The notes: a model not told the origin generated them from the letters alone. Shown: positions 1-6,493, counted from the first letter of the stretch. The stretch is DNA of 64,000 nt from Bacillus sp. Bos-x628 (GCF_040500475.1 NZ_CP159358.1:682001-746000), one strand, 5' to 3'. Numbers and translations: made by a program.

Positions 1-542
1 CCTGTGGCGCCGGTTATTCCCGTGGTTCCAGTTGGACCCGTGGCGCCGGTTATTCCTGTGGCGCCGGTTATTCCTGTGGCGCCGGTTATTCCCGTGGCGC
101 CGGTTATTCCTGTGGCGCCGGTTGCTCCCGTGGCACCGGTTGCTCCTGTGGCGCCGGTTGCTCCTGTGGCGCCGGTTGCTCCCGTGGTTCCAGTTGGACC
201 CGTGGCGCCGGTTATTCCCGTGGCGCCGGTTATTCCCGTGGTTCCAGTTGGACCCGTGGCACCGGTTATTCCTGTGGCGCCGGTTATTCCCGTGGTTCCA
301 GTTGGACCCGTGGCACCGGTTATTCCCGTGGCGCCGGTTATTCCTGTGGCGCCGGTTATTCCCGTGGTTCCAGTTGGACCCGTGGCGCCGGTTATTCCCG
401 TGGCGCCGGTTATTCCTGTGGCGCCGGTTGCTCCCGTGGCGCCGGTTATTCCCGTGGTTCCGGTTGGACCCGTGGCGCCGGTTGCTCCTGTGGCGCCGGT
501 TGGACCCGCAATTCCCCCACACATATTAAGTTGGGCGCACAT
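1..542 (-). CDS. Collagen-like (BclA-type) spore-surface protein, C-terminus cut by window edge
   Basis: The minus strand encodes a protein opening [10 protein letters not shown], followed at once by about 165 residues of uninterrupted Gly-X-Thr triplets (GAT, GIT, GPT, GTT) running off the left edge. Perfect G-X-Y periodicity is the collagen-like repeat of Bacillus spore filament proteins such as BclA; Thr in every Y position suits O-glycosylation (family knowledge). The leader is very short and has two cysteines. An in-frame stop at 570-572 limits the start to ATG at 542, a GTG at 551 or a TTG at 560; I chose ATG 542, preceded by a GTGAG-type ribosome site. It lies 44 bases downstream of the Ena-like gene and probably shares its transcript. 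By context it could form the tip or surface filament of the appendage; that role is inferred. The C-terminal trimerisation domain, if present, is outside the window. Confidence 0.85.
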   Translation of the reverse strand, partial: MCAQLNMCGGIAGPTGATGATGATGPTGTTGITGATGATGATGITGATGITGATGPTGTTGITGATGITGATGITGATGPTGTTGITGATGITGATGPTGTTGITGATGITGATGPTGTTGATGATGATGATGATGATGATGATGITGATGITGATGITGATGITGATGPTGTTGITGAT

Positions 543-586
543 GTCTCTCACTACTTTCAAACTGTGGAATCATCAAGACATACACT

Positions 587-934
587 CTAATACTGATAAT
601 TCAGAGAAAATGAAACAACAATATTTCCAGTTGAGGTTCCACCAGTCCCTACAATGCCAATCGAATTAATATCATTTAGCGTAATTGATCGACTTTCTCC
701 CGGAGGAACTGTAAAATCTGGAACTGCAGCTCCGTTTACTTCCAGAGTGACAGTAGGTGCTACCGCCACAACTCCATTGTTTTCCACCATAATCGTTCCG
801 TTTATGACAAATGGTGTTCCATCTGTCCATACCACAACTGCATCCGGCGCTGTCGCTGCTAATTCTAATGTGAAGCATACTGCATCATTCACGAAGCCCG
901 TTTGCTCATTACTACACCCGCCTAAAATAGCCAT
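587..934 (-). CDS. Ena-family endospore appendage subunit (DUF3992-type)
   Basis: 115 residues, all-beta in appearance, with a strong AAGGAGG ribosome site 6 bases before ATG 934. Cys7 is followed by a segment FVNDAVC (Cys20) that matches, from memory, FVQDKVC in B. cereus Ena1A; the later pattern GTIMVENNG, VTLEVNG and PPGESRSITLNDINSIGI also follows the Ena jelly-roll. In that family an N-terminal Cys-bearing arm cross-links stacked subunits into micrometre-long fibres on the spore. The C-terminal cysteine of S-type Ena is absent here (SFSLNY where Ena1A has an FC), which points away from S-Ena and perhaps toward the L-Ena/Ena3 type. It sits between the coat-Ena fusion and the collagen gene and has its own sigma-K-like promoter, so mother-cell expression late in sporulation is expected. 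The family assignment is good; the L-type assignment is inference. Confidence 0.8.
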   Translation of the reverse strand: MAILGGCSNEQTGFVNDAVCFTLELAATAPDAVVVWTDGTPFVINGTIMVENNGVVAVAPTVTLEVNGAAVPDFTVPPGESRSITLNDINSIGIVGTGGTSTGNIVVSFSLNYQY

Positions 935-961
935 TTTAACCCTCCTTCAACCTATTCTTGA

Positions 962-989
962 TAGACTATGATCTAGTGATCTACGTCGT
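962..989 (-). promoter_or_regulatory. Sigma-K-type promoter of the Ena-like gene
   Basis: On the minus strand -10 CATAGTCTA (962-970) matches CATAnnnTA fully, with AC as -35 (988-989) at a 17-base spacing. It lies 28 bases before the start codon of the Ena-like gene. An 11-mer TTGTGCGATTA (plus strand, 990-1000) directly abuts the -35. Confidence 0.65.
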
Positions 990-1008
990 TTGTGCGATTA
1001 TCCCAGTT

Positions 1009-1683
1009 TTAAAGCTTTATTTTTTTCCTCCGAACCATATTTAACTGGATGTCTAATAATGCTTGCACGTTTTCTGTTGATTCCTCCTTTGAAATATATA
1101 GTATATCTTCCACTGTTATTGCTCGACTTTCTCCTTTTTTTACACATACGTGATGACTTGTTTTTTTCGTTTGAATCCTAATTGAAATTGGTACATCCTG
1201 ATCACCTTGATGATGTAAAACGACAGTTGCAGTATTACGCAACTTTGTTTCATTACGCCATATTTCAAATGAACTGGATGATGTTGAAAAACAAAGGGGT
1301 ATGCGATGAGTCTCTATATTCCTTAGAATAAGGTCATCATATACTGGCAACTCCACTTCACTGATTCCACATAAGAAGGAGACATCCATCAAAATCCTTG
1401 AACTTGATCGATACAATACTTTTTGACAGCAAGCCGGTCTTGCACAGCATGGTACAAGAAGCTCTAACAACACACAATTGTGATCTTCATTGATGGAAAT
1501 CAAAGAAAAAAAGCAGGTCTTAAACATATTATTTTCAGAGAAAACCCAAGAATAAAAAGGTGCCCCATCTTTAGTCATGAGGAAAAAAGGAAAATCCACT
1601 GAACATTTGTGAGCAAATCTTTCGTCTTTTGTCTTATTTTTTTTCTCTTTTAATCTACTCATCAGCAGGTTTGTCACTTTCAA
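1009..1683 (-). CDS. CotY/CotZ/ExsY-type coat protein fused to an Ena-like domain
   Basis: 224 residues. Residues about 25-115 follow the Cys-rich CotZ/ExsY self-assembling crust/exosporium family: PFFLMTKDGAPF resembles the ExsY segment with TKAGAPF, followed by NCVLLELL, a CC/CC cluster at 79-86, and ILMDVSFLCGI resembling the family's DL/CFC strand. Residues about 118-216 repeat the Ena pattern of the next gene: LCFSTSS (Cys131), TATVVLHHQG and KKGESRAITVEDILYIS. The natural reading is an anchor that joins the spore crust to an Ena fibre. The B. cereus group is reported, as I recall, to carry an L-Ena locus with exsL and l-bclA; this may be the equivalent. The frame opens at TTG 1683; ATG 1662 is equally possible, as neither has a clear ribosome site. 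A perfect sigma-K promoter precedes it. Confidence 0.72.
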   Translation of the reverse strand: MKVTNLLMSRLKEKKNKTKDERFAHKCSVDFPFFLMTKDGAPFYSWVFSENNMFKTCFFSLISINEDHNCVLLELLVPCCARPACCQKVLYRSSSRILMDVSFLCGISEVELPVYDDLILRNIETHRIPLCFSTSSSSFEIWRNETKLRNTATVVLHHQGDQDVPISIRIQTKKTSHHVCVKKGESRAITVEDILYISKEESTENVQALLDIQLNMVRRKKIKL

Positions 1684-1726
1684 TCAGTCCAATTCAATGC
1701 TGTATACTCAGCCATATGGTTCTTTT

Positions 1727-1753
1727 TATCATATGTTCATTTGACTTTATTGT
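1727..1753 (-). promoter_or_regulatory. Sigma-K-type promoter of the coat-Ena fusion gene
   Basis: On the minus strand -10 CATATGATA (1727-1735) and -35 AC (1752-1753) are separated by exactly 16 bases, a full match to the AC-N16-CATAnnnTA consensus. The shared 11-mer TTGTGCGATTA (plus strand, 1750-1760) overlaps this -35. It indicates transcription in the mother cell late in sporulation. Confidence 0.7.
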
Positions 1754-1784
1754 GCGATTACCTAAAACAAAAGCCGTAATCGTT

Positions 1785-2195
1785 TCATGAGCTAAACTTT
1801 TTCATATAATATGATCGAGACACAGTAGCTCTAGGATGAAGCAGATTGTACAGCGTTTTGGCGAAAATAATCAAGCAACCAAAGCCTTTTTGCGAGGTTT
1901 TTAGGACGTCAAAGGACTTTTGTGACGTTTTGAAAATGTCAACCGCCCTGATTGCGGCTGTGGTAGCTTGGGTGGTTTTGTAGATCGCTTTTCCGCCTTT
2001 GAGGATGCGTCGCCCTGCCCAGCTGACGATTGGGATGTAACCTGCTGCTGCCATTCCGCCTGCGGCGACACGCTCTCCTGCGGTGAGATGCTTGCCACTG
2101 ATCGGATCAATCGTGGAAGGCTTTTTGTTTATCTATAAAGCTAATCAACATATCCACATTTCCAGCTAGTTCTTGATAAAAATTTTTAATTATGA
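1785..2195 (-). pseudogene. Decayed copy of an LXG toxin gene
   Basis: The stretch 1870-2110 is a diverged duplicate of the pre-toxin hinge of the intact LXG gene (4440-4700): the reading GYIPIV.WAGR, KGGKAIYKTTQAT and KTSQKSFDVLKTSQKG recurs. At about 2118 the match jumps to the N-terminal LXG part of the intact gene (around 5310), so some 600 bases are missing inside the copy. Frames are broken and the tail reads into unrelated sequence ending near 1785. This is an orphan cassette left by recombination at a polymorphic-toxin locus and encodes no usable toxin. Confidence 0.8.
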
Positions 2196-2215
2196 TCTTT
2201 ATTTTAATAAAGATA

Positions 2216-2244
2216 TTCAGATACCTTACAAATTATTGTATAAT
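2216..2244 (+). promoter_or_regulatory. Sigma-A promoter of the coiled-coil gene
   Basis: TTCAGA (2216-2221), a 17-base spacer and a perfect TATAAT (2239-2244) lie about 20 bases before the ATG at 2265. The ribosome site is AGGAG at 2252-2256. Confidence 0.55.
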
Positions 2245-2264
2245 ACTTTATAGGAGTGATCGAC

Positions 2265-2542
2265 ATGACTGATGAATTTTAAAGTTAATGAAATCTCTAT
2301 CTGAGAAATTCGACAAAGGCTTTGAACAACTTGATAAGAGATTTGATTCGGTTGAAAAGCGTCTTGATAATATTGAGCAGCGTTTAGATATGCTGACAGA
2401 GAAAGAAAGCAATACTAACGAGGGTGTAATCGTTCTCCTTAAGAAAATTGATCAACAAACAAGTGATATTACAAAAGACATTGATTACCTTTCCAAGCAA
2501 GTTGGAAAACACGATATGCTTTTAAACAGATTCAAAAATTAA
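2265..2542 (+). pseudogene. Small coiled-coil protein gene with an early frameshift
   Basis: A good promoter and ribosome site (AGGAG) precede ATG 2265, but that frame stops after MTDEF at a run of four T. Restoring one base in the T run gives MTDEFLKLMKSLSEKF joined to the 84-residue open frame that starts at ATG 2288. The body has heptads (FDKGFEQLDKRFDSVEKRL and so on), fully coiled coil, with no membrane segment or signal. I do not recognise a function; small coiled-coil proteins of this kind are common on Bacillus mobile regions. Translation could restart at ATG 2288, which has no ribosome site of its own. It may be a true mutation or a sequencing error in a homopolymer. A terminator follows. 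Confidence 0.6.
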
Positions 2543-2543
2543 T

Positions 2544-2571
2544 AGGACCCTCTGCGGTCCTTTTTCTTTTT
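2544..2571 (+). terminator. Intrinsic terminator after the coiled-coil gene
   Basis: AGGACC (2544-2549) pairs with GGTCCT (2556-2561) around a 6-base loop and is followed by TTTTCTTTTT. Confidence 0.75.
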
Positions 2572-2641
2572 ATAGATTGAAGGAACATATGCATAAATGA
2601 TAGTAAATTTCTTAAATTTGAGGGAAATGATTGTAGAGAAA

Positions 2642-2666
2642 AATCCCCTGATGGATACAGGGGATT
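2642..2666 (-). terminator. Intrinsic terminator of the LXG/immunity transcript
   Basis: AATCCCCTG (2642-2650) pairs with CAGGGGATT (2658-2666) over a 7-base loop; on the minus strand a TTTTTCT tract follows. It closes the transcript running from the LXG gene through the two downstream genes. Confidence 0.75.
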
Positions 2667-2703
2667 CTTAGATATGCTATTGATCATTATCGTTTTGAAG
2701 GTA

Positions 2704-3369
2704 CTATGAATGGCTTTGTATTCGCTTCCGTATTTTCTGGGTATGATCTTGATTTAAAATCATTGTCAATTCGGCCTCATTTAGAACAGATACCCATCTA
2801 AAGATAATTTCACTATTCAAACCATACTTCAAAAAAAGTGCTTGATAATCTACTTCATAATTATTCTTATCCACCCCTGAGTAAAACAAATCTTTTATAG
2901 ATTCCTCTGAGAGCATAGAACCCCTACTACTGGCAATCATGAAACTAGATTGATACTGATCCATAATTCGCAATGCTTTATCTAAATCAGGTTGAGGAAC
3001 CTTGGCCATACTAACATAAAACTGATTTTTATGTTCATCTAAAAGTAATTCTGGCCCCTTTTCAAAACCTGAAGTATCTATTTCTGATTCAATAGATTTC
3101 CATACTTTTCGGAATCTCTCTATTCGAGAATGTACATCATTTACTTTCTTACTCAGAAATATATAAAAGTGGTAATTAGTCAATTGGTCGCTAAAGATTT
3201 CAATAAGTTGATTTTGACAATAACTTTGAAAATCCTTTATTCCGCCATCATCTAAAAAGTGATATCCATTGATACTATATACACTTAACTGTTCAAGTTC
3301 CTTTATTTCTTGATCTAACCACTTATAGTAGTTAGTAACTTCCCGTTCGAATTCATGTTCTATTTTCAT
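2704..3369 (-). CDS. Hypothetical protein, second gene after the LXG toxin (immunity candidate)
   Basis: 221 residues, soluble, rich in Glu/Lys/Asp and aromatic residues, helical in appearance; no signal peptide, membrane span or motif I recognise. It starts at ATG 3369 with a weak AAGAGAT ribosome site, 20 bases after the DUF2247-like gene, and ends just before the operon terminator. Position downstream of a toxin and its likely immunity gene is typical of extra immunity genes kept from earlier toxin tails, so an immunity role is possible, but that rests on context only. Confidence 0.7.
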   Translation of the reverse strand: MKIEHEFEREVTNYYKWLDQEIKELEQLSVYSINGYHFLDDGGIKDFQSYCQNQLIEIFSDQLTNYHFYIFLSKKVNDVHSRIERFRKVWKSIESEIDTSGFEKGPELLLDEHKNQFYVSMAKVPQPDLDKALRIMDQYQSSFMIASSRGSMLSEESIKDLFYSGVDKNNYEVDYQALFLKYGLNSEIIFRWVSVLNEAELTMILNQDHTQKIRKRIQSHS

Positions 3370-3389
3370 TTGTTATCTCTTGACCAGTA

Positions 3390-3929
3390 TTAAATTTGAT
3401 TCAATTGAGCAAATGCTCTTTCTTTTTGTAGAAACTCCTCAAAAAGGGATAGTAATCTATTTATATTCTCTTCTTTTGAATACAGCAAAGGATTATGACC
3501 ATCTGAAGGAGGCATGTAATGAATAAAAGGTTCCATATCCTCAGGATAACCAAAATCTGCGTACACTTCAGAAAGTTCATCTAACAACTTTTCAGGTGAA
3601 TCTTCATTTTTCTCTTTTAAATGAGCCGTTATACCGTATCTCCACTTTCTTTTTTCAATGTCCCACTGGCTGGACTCTTCTTCTATCAATTCACTATATA
3701 ATTCTATCAATATCATTTGAAGTTTTTTGTAATCCTCATCTTGATCACCAGCTCCCCAAGCTAAATCGAGGATTAGAGAGTTTTCACATTCAGCATGATT
3801 AGATAAAAATTCCATAGCATACTTGCTTATTTCTTTATATGAAATTAAATCTAATCTAATTCCTACATATATAGTTTTCCAATCATAGTGGATTTTATGT
3901 TTTTTTAAGATCTCTATAGTATATTTCAT
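3390..3929 (-). CDS. Probable LXG-toxin immunity protein (DUF2247-like)
   Basis: 179 residues, acidic and soluble. The pattern YDWKTIYVGIRLDLIS, then ISKYAMEFL and LILDLAWGAGDQDE resembles what I remember of the DUF2247 family, which occurs beside secreted polymorphic toxins. It begins 13 bases after the LXG stop codon, the usual place for the cognate immunity gene, and would act in the cytoplasm to neutralise the toxin domain. The family name is from memory and not checked; the immunity role is inferred from position. Confidence 0.65.
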   Translation of the reverse strand: MKYTIEILKKHKIHYDWKTIYVGIRLDLISYKEISKYAMEFLSNHAECENSLILDLAWGAGDQDEDYKKLQMILIELYSELIEEESSQWDIEKRKWRYGITAHLKEKNEDSPEKLLDELSEVYADFGYPEDMEPFIHYMPPSDGHNPLLYSKEENINRLLSLFEEFLQKERAFAQLNQI

Positions 3930-3942
3930 TTTTTCTTCATTC

Positions 3943-5538
3943 CTATCTGTTAGGATTTTGATTAGGAAATCCAGTTATTTCACCTTCTGGAATAAACCTT
4001 CTATGAGTAACCCCCTTATTTGGATCAACAATCCACTCAAAAATACCATTTTGATTTTTTACAGAAATCACTCTTTCAGTTATTCGCAAATCTTTATTAT
4101 AAACATCCTTGTAACTATAATGTTTCATTCCACCCTCAATTTGATATAACTTAACTTTTGTTTTATCACCACCAACCAGATCAAACTCTTTAGCCCATGG
4201 TGTGTAATTATCAATTATATCATTGAAACCATGTTGACCATCTGGCTTTTTCAATGCGCTTCCGACTCTTTTATTATCTAATACAGGATGTTCAATTTTA
4301 TTTTCTTTAACTCCCATTTTACCATGAAACCCTTTCGCCCCAAACGGCAAAAGCATCCCCAGCGCCGCATTCATACTCGCTTCCTGTTGTTCTTTTGAGA
4401 TCTTGTTCCCAAACATGTCTCTGCCAGTGATGGCTTCGCTGAAGCCGTTTGTGGCGGTGAGACCATATAAGCCTTTTTGCGATGTTTTTAGGACGTCAAA
4501 GGACTTTTGTGACGTTTTGTAAATGTCAACCGCACTGATTGCGGCTTTGGTAGCTTGGGTGGTTTTATAGACGGCTTTTCCGCCTTTGAAAATGCGCCCT
4601 GCCCAGCCGACAATTGGGATATAACCTGCTGCTGCCATTCCGCCTGCGGCGACACGCTCTCCTGCGGTGAGATGTTTGCCTGTGATGGGATCAATGCCCG
4701 TTGCGGCTCGTTTGGCGTCATTCACTCCGGTCAGTTCATTCAAAAGCATACCGCCATCATCAAGTGCTTTTTCATACCAAGGACGGTTCGCCAGTGCTTC
4801 CTGTTCTTTCGCAATCTTGCGGGCTTCTTCTTGTTCTTTTTTGTTTTTTAAATATTCAGAAGTTTGCTTCTCAATATCGTCTTTTGCCTTGTAGATTTCG
4901 CTATTTTGATACGCTTTTTTATCAAAATTGATCGGTGAAATGGTTTTTCCGTCATTTGTCGCATTCATCATTTCGGCGTACAATGCCATTGTAGCCTGCT
5001 CTTCAGTCTCTGACAAAGCATATTCAGCTTTTAGATATTGGTCTAATTCGTTTAAATCTTTTACGGTCTTTTTCCGTTCGTCTTCGGCATCCGTTATCTT
5101 TTCATGAAAGATTTGATCATCAAACACATCAAGAGAGATGAGATCATCTATATCCTGAAAAATGGTTTCCAGTGCCTTCTTTTGATCAGATACAATGCTT
5201 TTAGCGTTTTTTAACCCCATCTCTACTTTATTTTCTAAAAAGTGTTCATCAATAAAAGTATCACCGCCGAAATTGGCATCTTCAAGTGTACCCGCAACAC
5301 CTTCGTGAAAGGCTTTTTGTTTATCTATAAAGCTAGTAAGCATGTCCACATTTCCTGCTAGTTCTTGATAAAAACTTTTAATATTGTCGGCACCTTTTCC
5401 AGTGAAATCATCACCTAGATTCGCCACACCTTGTAATGCGTGCTTTAAATCTACCATTTGTTCGCGGAGTTCCTGATAGTGCTTGGCTCTTTCTTCCATA
5501 GCGCTTGTTAGTGCTTTGGCATCAAGTATTTTCCCCAG
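3943..5538 (-). CDS. LXG polymorphic toxin, T7SS-type substrate
   Basis: About 531 residues. The N-terminal ~220 residues are helical LXG domain (GKILDAKALTSAMEERA, FTGKGADNIKSFY); residues ~295-330 hold a Gly/Ala-rich pre-toxin hinge (AAGYIPIVGWAGRIFKGGK); the last ~130 residues form the toxin part (QHGFNDIIDNY, KLYQIEGG, FEWIVDP, GVTHRRFIPEG, GFPNQNPN), whose activity I cannot name. LXG proteins leave by the Yuk/Ess type VII system and kill neighbours. ATG 5499 has no ribosome site and would cut off the conserved LXG start; extending the frame reaches CTG 5538, six bases after GGGAGTGA, so CTG is the likely start or a mutated ATG. No small WXG100-like partner is nearby. The DUF2247-like gene follows by 13 bases. 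Confidence 0.85.
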   Translation of the reverse strand: MGKILDAKALTSAMEERAKHYQELREQMVDLKHALQGVANLGDDFTGKGADNIKSFYQELAGNVDMLTSFIDKQKAFHEGVAGTLEDANFGGDTFIDEHFLENKVEMGLKNAKSIVSDQKKALETIFQDIDDLISLDVFDDQIFHEKITDAEDERKKTVKDLNELDQYLKAEYALSETEEQATMALYAEMMNATNDGKTISPINFDKKAYQNSEIYKAKDDIEKQTSEYLKNKKEQEEARKIAKEQEALANRPWYEKALDDGGMLLNELTGVNDAKRAATGIDPITGKHLTAGERVAAGGMAAAGYIPIVGWAGRIFKGGKAVYKTTQATKAAISAVDIYKTSQKSFDVLKTSQKGLYGLTATNGFSEAITGRDMFGNKISKEQQEASMNAALGMLLPFGAKGFHGKMGVKENKIEHPVLDNKRVGSALKKPDGQHGFNDIIDNYTPWAKEFDLVGGDKTKVKLYQIEGGMKHYSYKDVYNKDLRITERVISVKNQNGIFEWIVDPNKGVTHRRFIPEGEITGFPNQNPNR

Positions 5539-5620
5539 AAGAAGTCACTCCCTCCTATTCATTGATAAGGACAATTTTACCAATGCAAAGATTGCCATTA
5601 AATAGTGAGAAAGATACAAA

Positions 5621-5650
5621 AACAGCACTCGGAATCATACGAGTGCTGTT
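5621..5650 (-). terminator. Strong hairpin upstream of the LXG gene
   Basis: AACAGCACTCG (5621-5631) pairs perfectly with CGAGTGCTGTT (5640-5650). On the minus strand GTTTTTGTATC follows, which fits a terminator isolating the LXG gene from transcripts coming from the right. Confidence 0.55.
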
Positions 5651-5966
5651 GAAAGGGTTCTCTGTAAAGATATATACTACTGAATCAAACGGTTTAGAAG
5701 CAGAGGGTACTTATGAATCGAAGACGAAAGCACATTTCATCAATTCACCCAATGTCTATTACATTATGATTTTTAACTATTTTAAAATTTCCGACAATAT
5801 ATACTTGTTTTTTCTTTGTATTTATTCTCTGCAACTATATAATAAATAGGACAAGAAAGGGGTTTACCGACTTGGATACTGAGAAAGTAATCCCTTATGA
5901 CTTGGTGGCAACCAAACTCGAGAATATATAACACTCGTGTAATAGTGTATAACTATACCAGTTATA

Positions 5967-5975
5967 TGTTATAAT
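5967..5975 (+). promoter_or_regulatory. Extended -10 promoter, candidate for the antitoxin RNA
   Basis: TGTTATAAT is a full extended -10 (TGnTATAAT) on the plus strand; no good -35 is present. It points toward the 3' end of the convergent type I toxin gene at 6061-6147, where the antisense RNA of TxpA/BsrG/BsrE-type systems starts. The antitoxin itself is inferred. Confidence 0.4.
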
Positions 5976-6060
5976 CCGTTTATCATCGGTATAAATTAAA
6001 AGAAACTAGGATCAATGTAAAAATGCTGGCTCTCAAAAATGAACCTCCCCTAGAAATGGT

Positions 6061-6147
6061 CTATTTCTTTTTATAAATATATGTCAACAAAGCAAGAATA
6101 AACATCTCAAACAGAAACATAAGGGACAAAGCTTGAAAAGTTGACAT
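6061..6147 (-). CDS. BsrE-like type I toxin peptide
   Basis: A 28-residue peptide beginning MSTFQALSLM, with one hydrophobic helix (about residues 5-24) and a basic tail ending KKK. The start is almost that of B. subtilis BsrE (MSTFQALMLM, from memory), and ALLTYI recurs near the end of the helix. Such peptides insert in the membrane and are silenced by a convergent antisense RNA (BsrE/SR5, BsrG/SR4, TxpA/RatA). The ribosome site (GAAAGGGGG) is 8 bases before the ATG and lies in the 3' arm of a 12-bp hairpin. The gene lies beside rap-phr and an integrase remnant, the prophage-like setting where this family is usually found. Confidence 0.8.
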   Translation of the reverse strand: MSTFQALSLMFLFEMFILALLTYIYKKK

Positions 6148-6148
6148 A

Positions 6149-6178
6149 GGCTAAACCCCCTTTCAAGGGGATTTAGCC
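6149..6178 (-). promoter_or_regulatory. Hairpin sequestering the toxin ribosome-binding site
   Basis: Arms 6149-6160 and 6167-6178 pair over 12 positions (one G-U in the mRNA) with a 6-base loop; the whole AAGGGGG Shine-Dalgarno sits in the arm next to the start codon. Occluded ribosome sites are a known feature of type I toxin mRNAs. It would keep the peptide poorly translated unless the mRNA is refolded. Confidence 0.65.
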
Positions 6179-6439
6179 AGTAGACCACACTTTGGGTAAA
6201 CCGTTCATTTGTACGTCCTCTTTTATACATGAAAAGATTGGTACCACCCATCTTGTGACTTTAAGAAATGCTTCGTCACAGTCTATACATTTAATGTTTA
6301 CTTCCTCTTTATAAGAGACAATTCTTACTTCAAAGCAAGGACACTCCCACTTATGGCTCTTAGGCTTCCCTTGCGTCGGTTCAGTAATTCTGTAGCTGAT
6401 GGCGTTTCCCCATTCTCTATCGCAGCCATATAATTTGTA
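6173..6439 (-). pseudogene. Zinc-ribbon-like open frame without a start codon
   Basis: 88 open codons after an in-frame TAG at 6440-6442. The reading YGCDREWGNAISYRITEP, then HKWECPCFEVRI and IKCIDCDEAFLKV with C-x-C and C-x-x-C pairs looks like real protein with a small zinc-ribbon. There is no ATG, GTG or TTG near the N-terminal end, and an overlapping frame just upstream also looks coding (IDIDQEVFVIAKHS, MAAIENGETPSATELL), so this is probably a gene broken by a frameshift. The stop codon lies inside the hairpin upstream of the type I toxin. Function unknown. Confidence 0.4.
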
Positions 6440-6493
6440 CTATGCTTTGCAATAACAAACACTTCTTGATCAATATCTATTTGAGCTATCTGC

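Larger units (their letters stand above)
5539..6060. other. Intergenic stretch between the LXG toxin and the type I toxin
   Basis: No convincing gene. It holds the LXG ribosome site (5545-5555), a strong hairpin at 5621-5650, a 19-codon frame from TTG 5872 to 5931 behind an AAAGGGG sequence (doubtful), and an extended -10 promoter on the plus strand at 5967-5975. The 3' part of the type I toxin transcript and its expected antitoxin RNA should also lie here. Confidence 0.5.

Noticed and set aside
1..520. The tandem 9/18-base repeats as a CRISPR array or minisatellite
   Set aside because: No unique spacers; the repeats keep the Gly-X-Thr reading frame and are coding.
4..669. Plus-strand frame of Val/Pro/Ala repeats (PVAPVIPV), and a second Arg/Leu/Trp-repeat frame at 32-529
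   Set aside because: Both are read-through of the collagen repeat on the other strand; the minus frame gives perfect Gly-X-Thr triplets and a sensible start, these give no start signal and no known protein type.
4488..4931. Overlapping frames on both strands inside the LXG gene
   Set aside because: Shadows of the intact 3943-5538 gene; no ribosome sites and no protein-like conservation.
5505..5849. 114-codon plus-strand frame upstream of the LXG toxin
   Set aside because: Crosses the LXG ribosome site and the 5621-5650 hairpin, no good ribosome site, odd composition.
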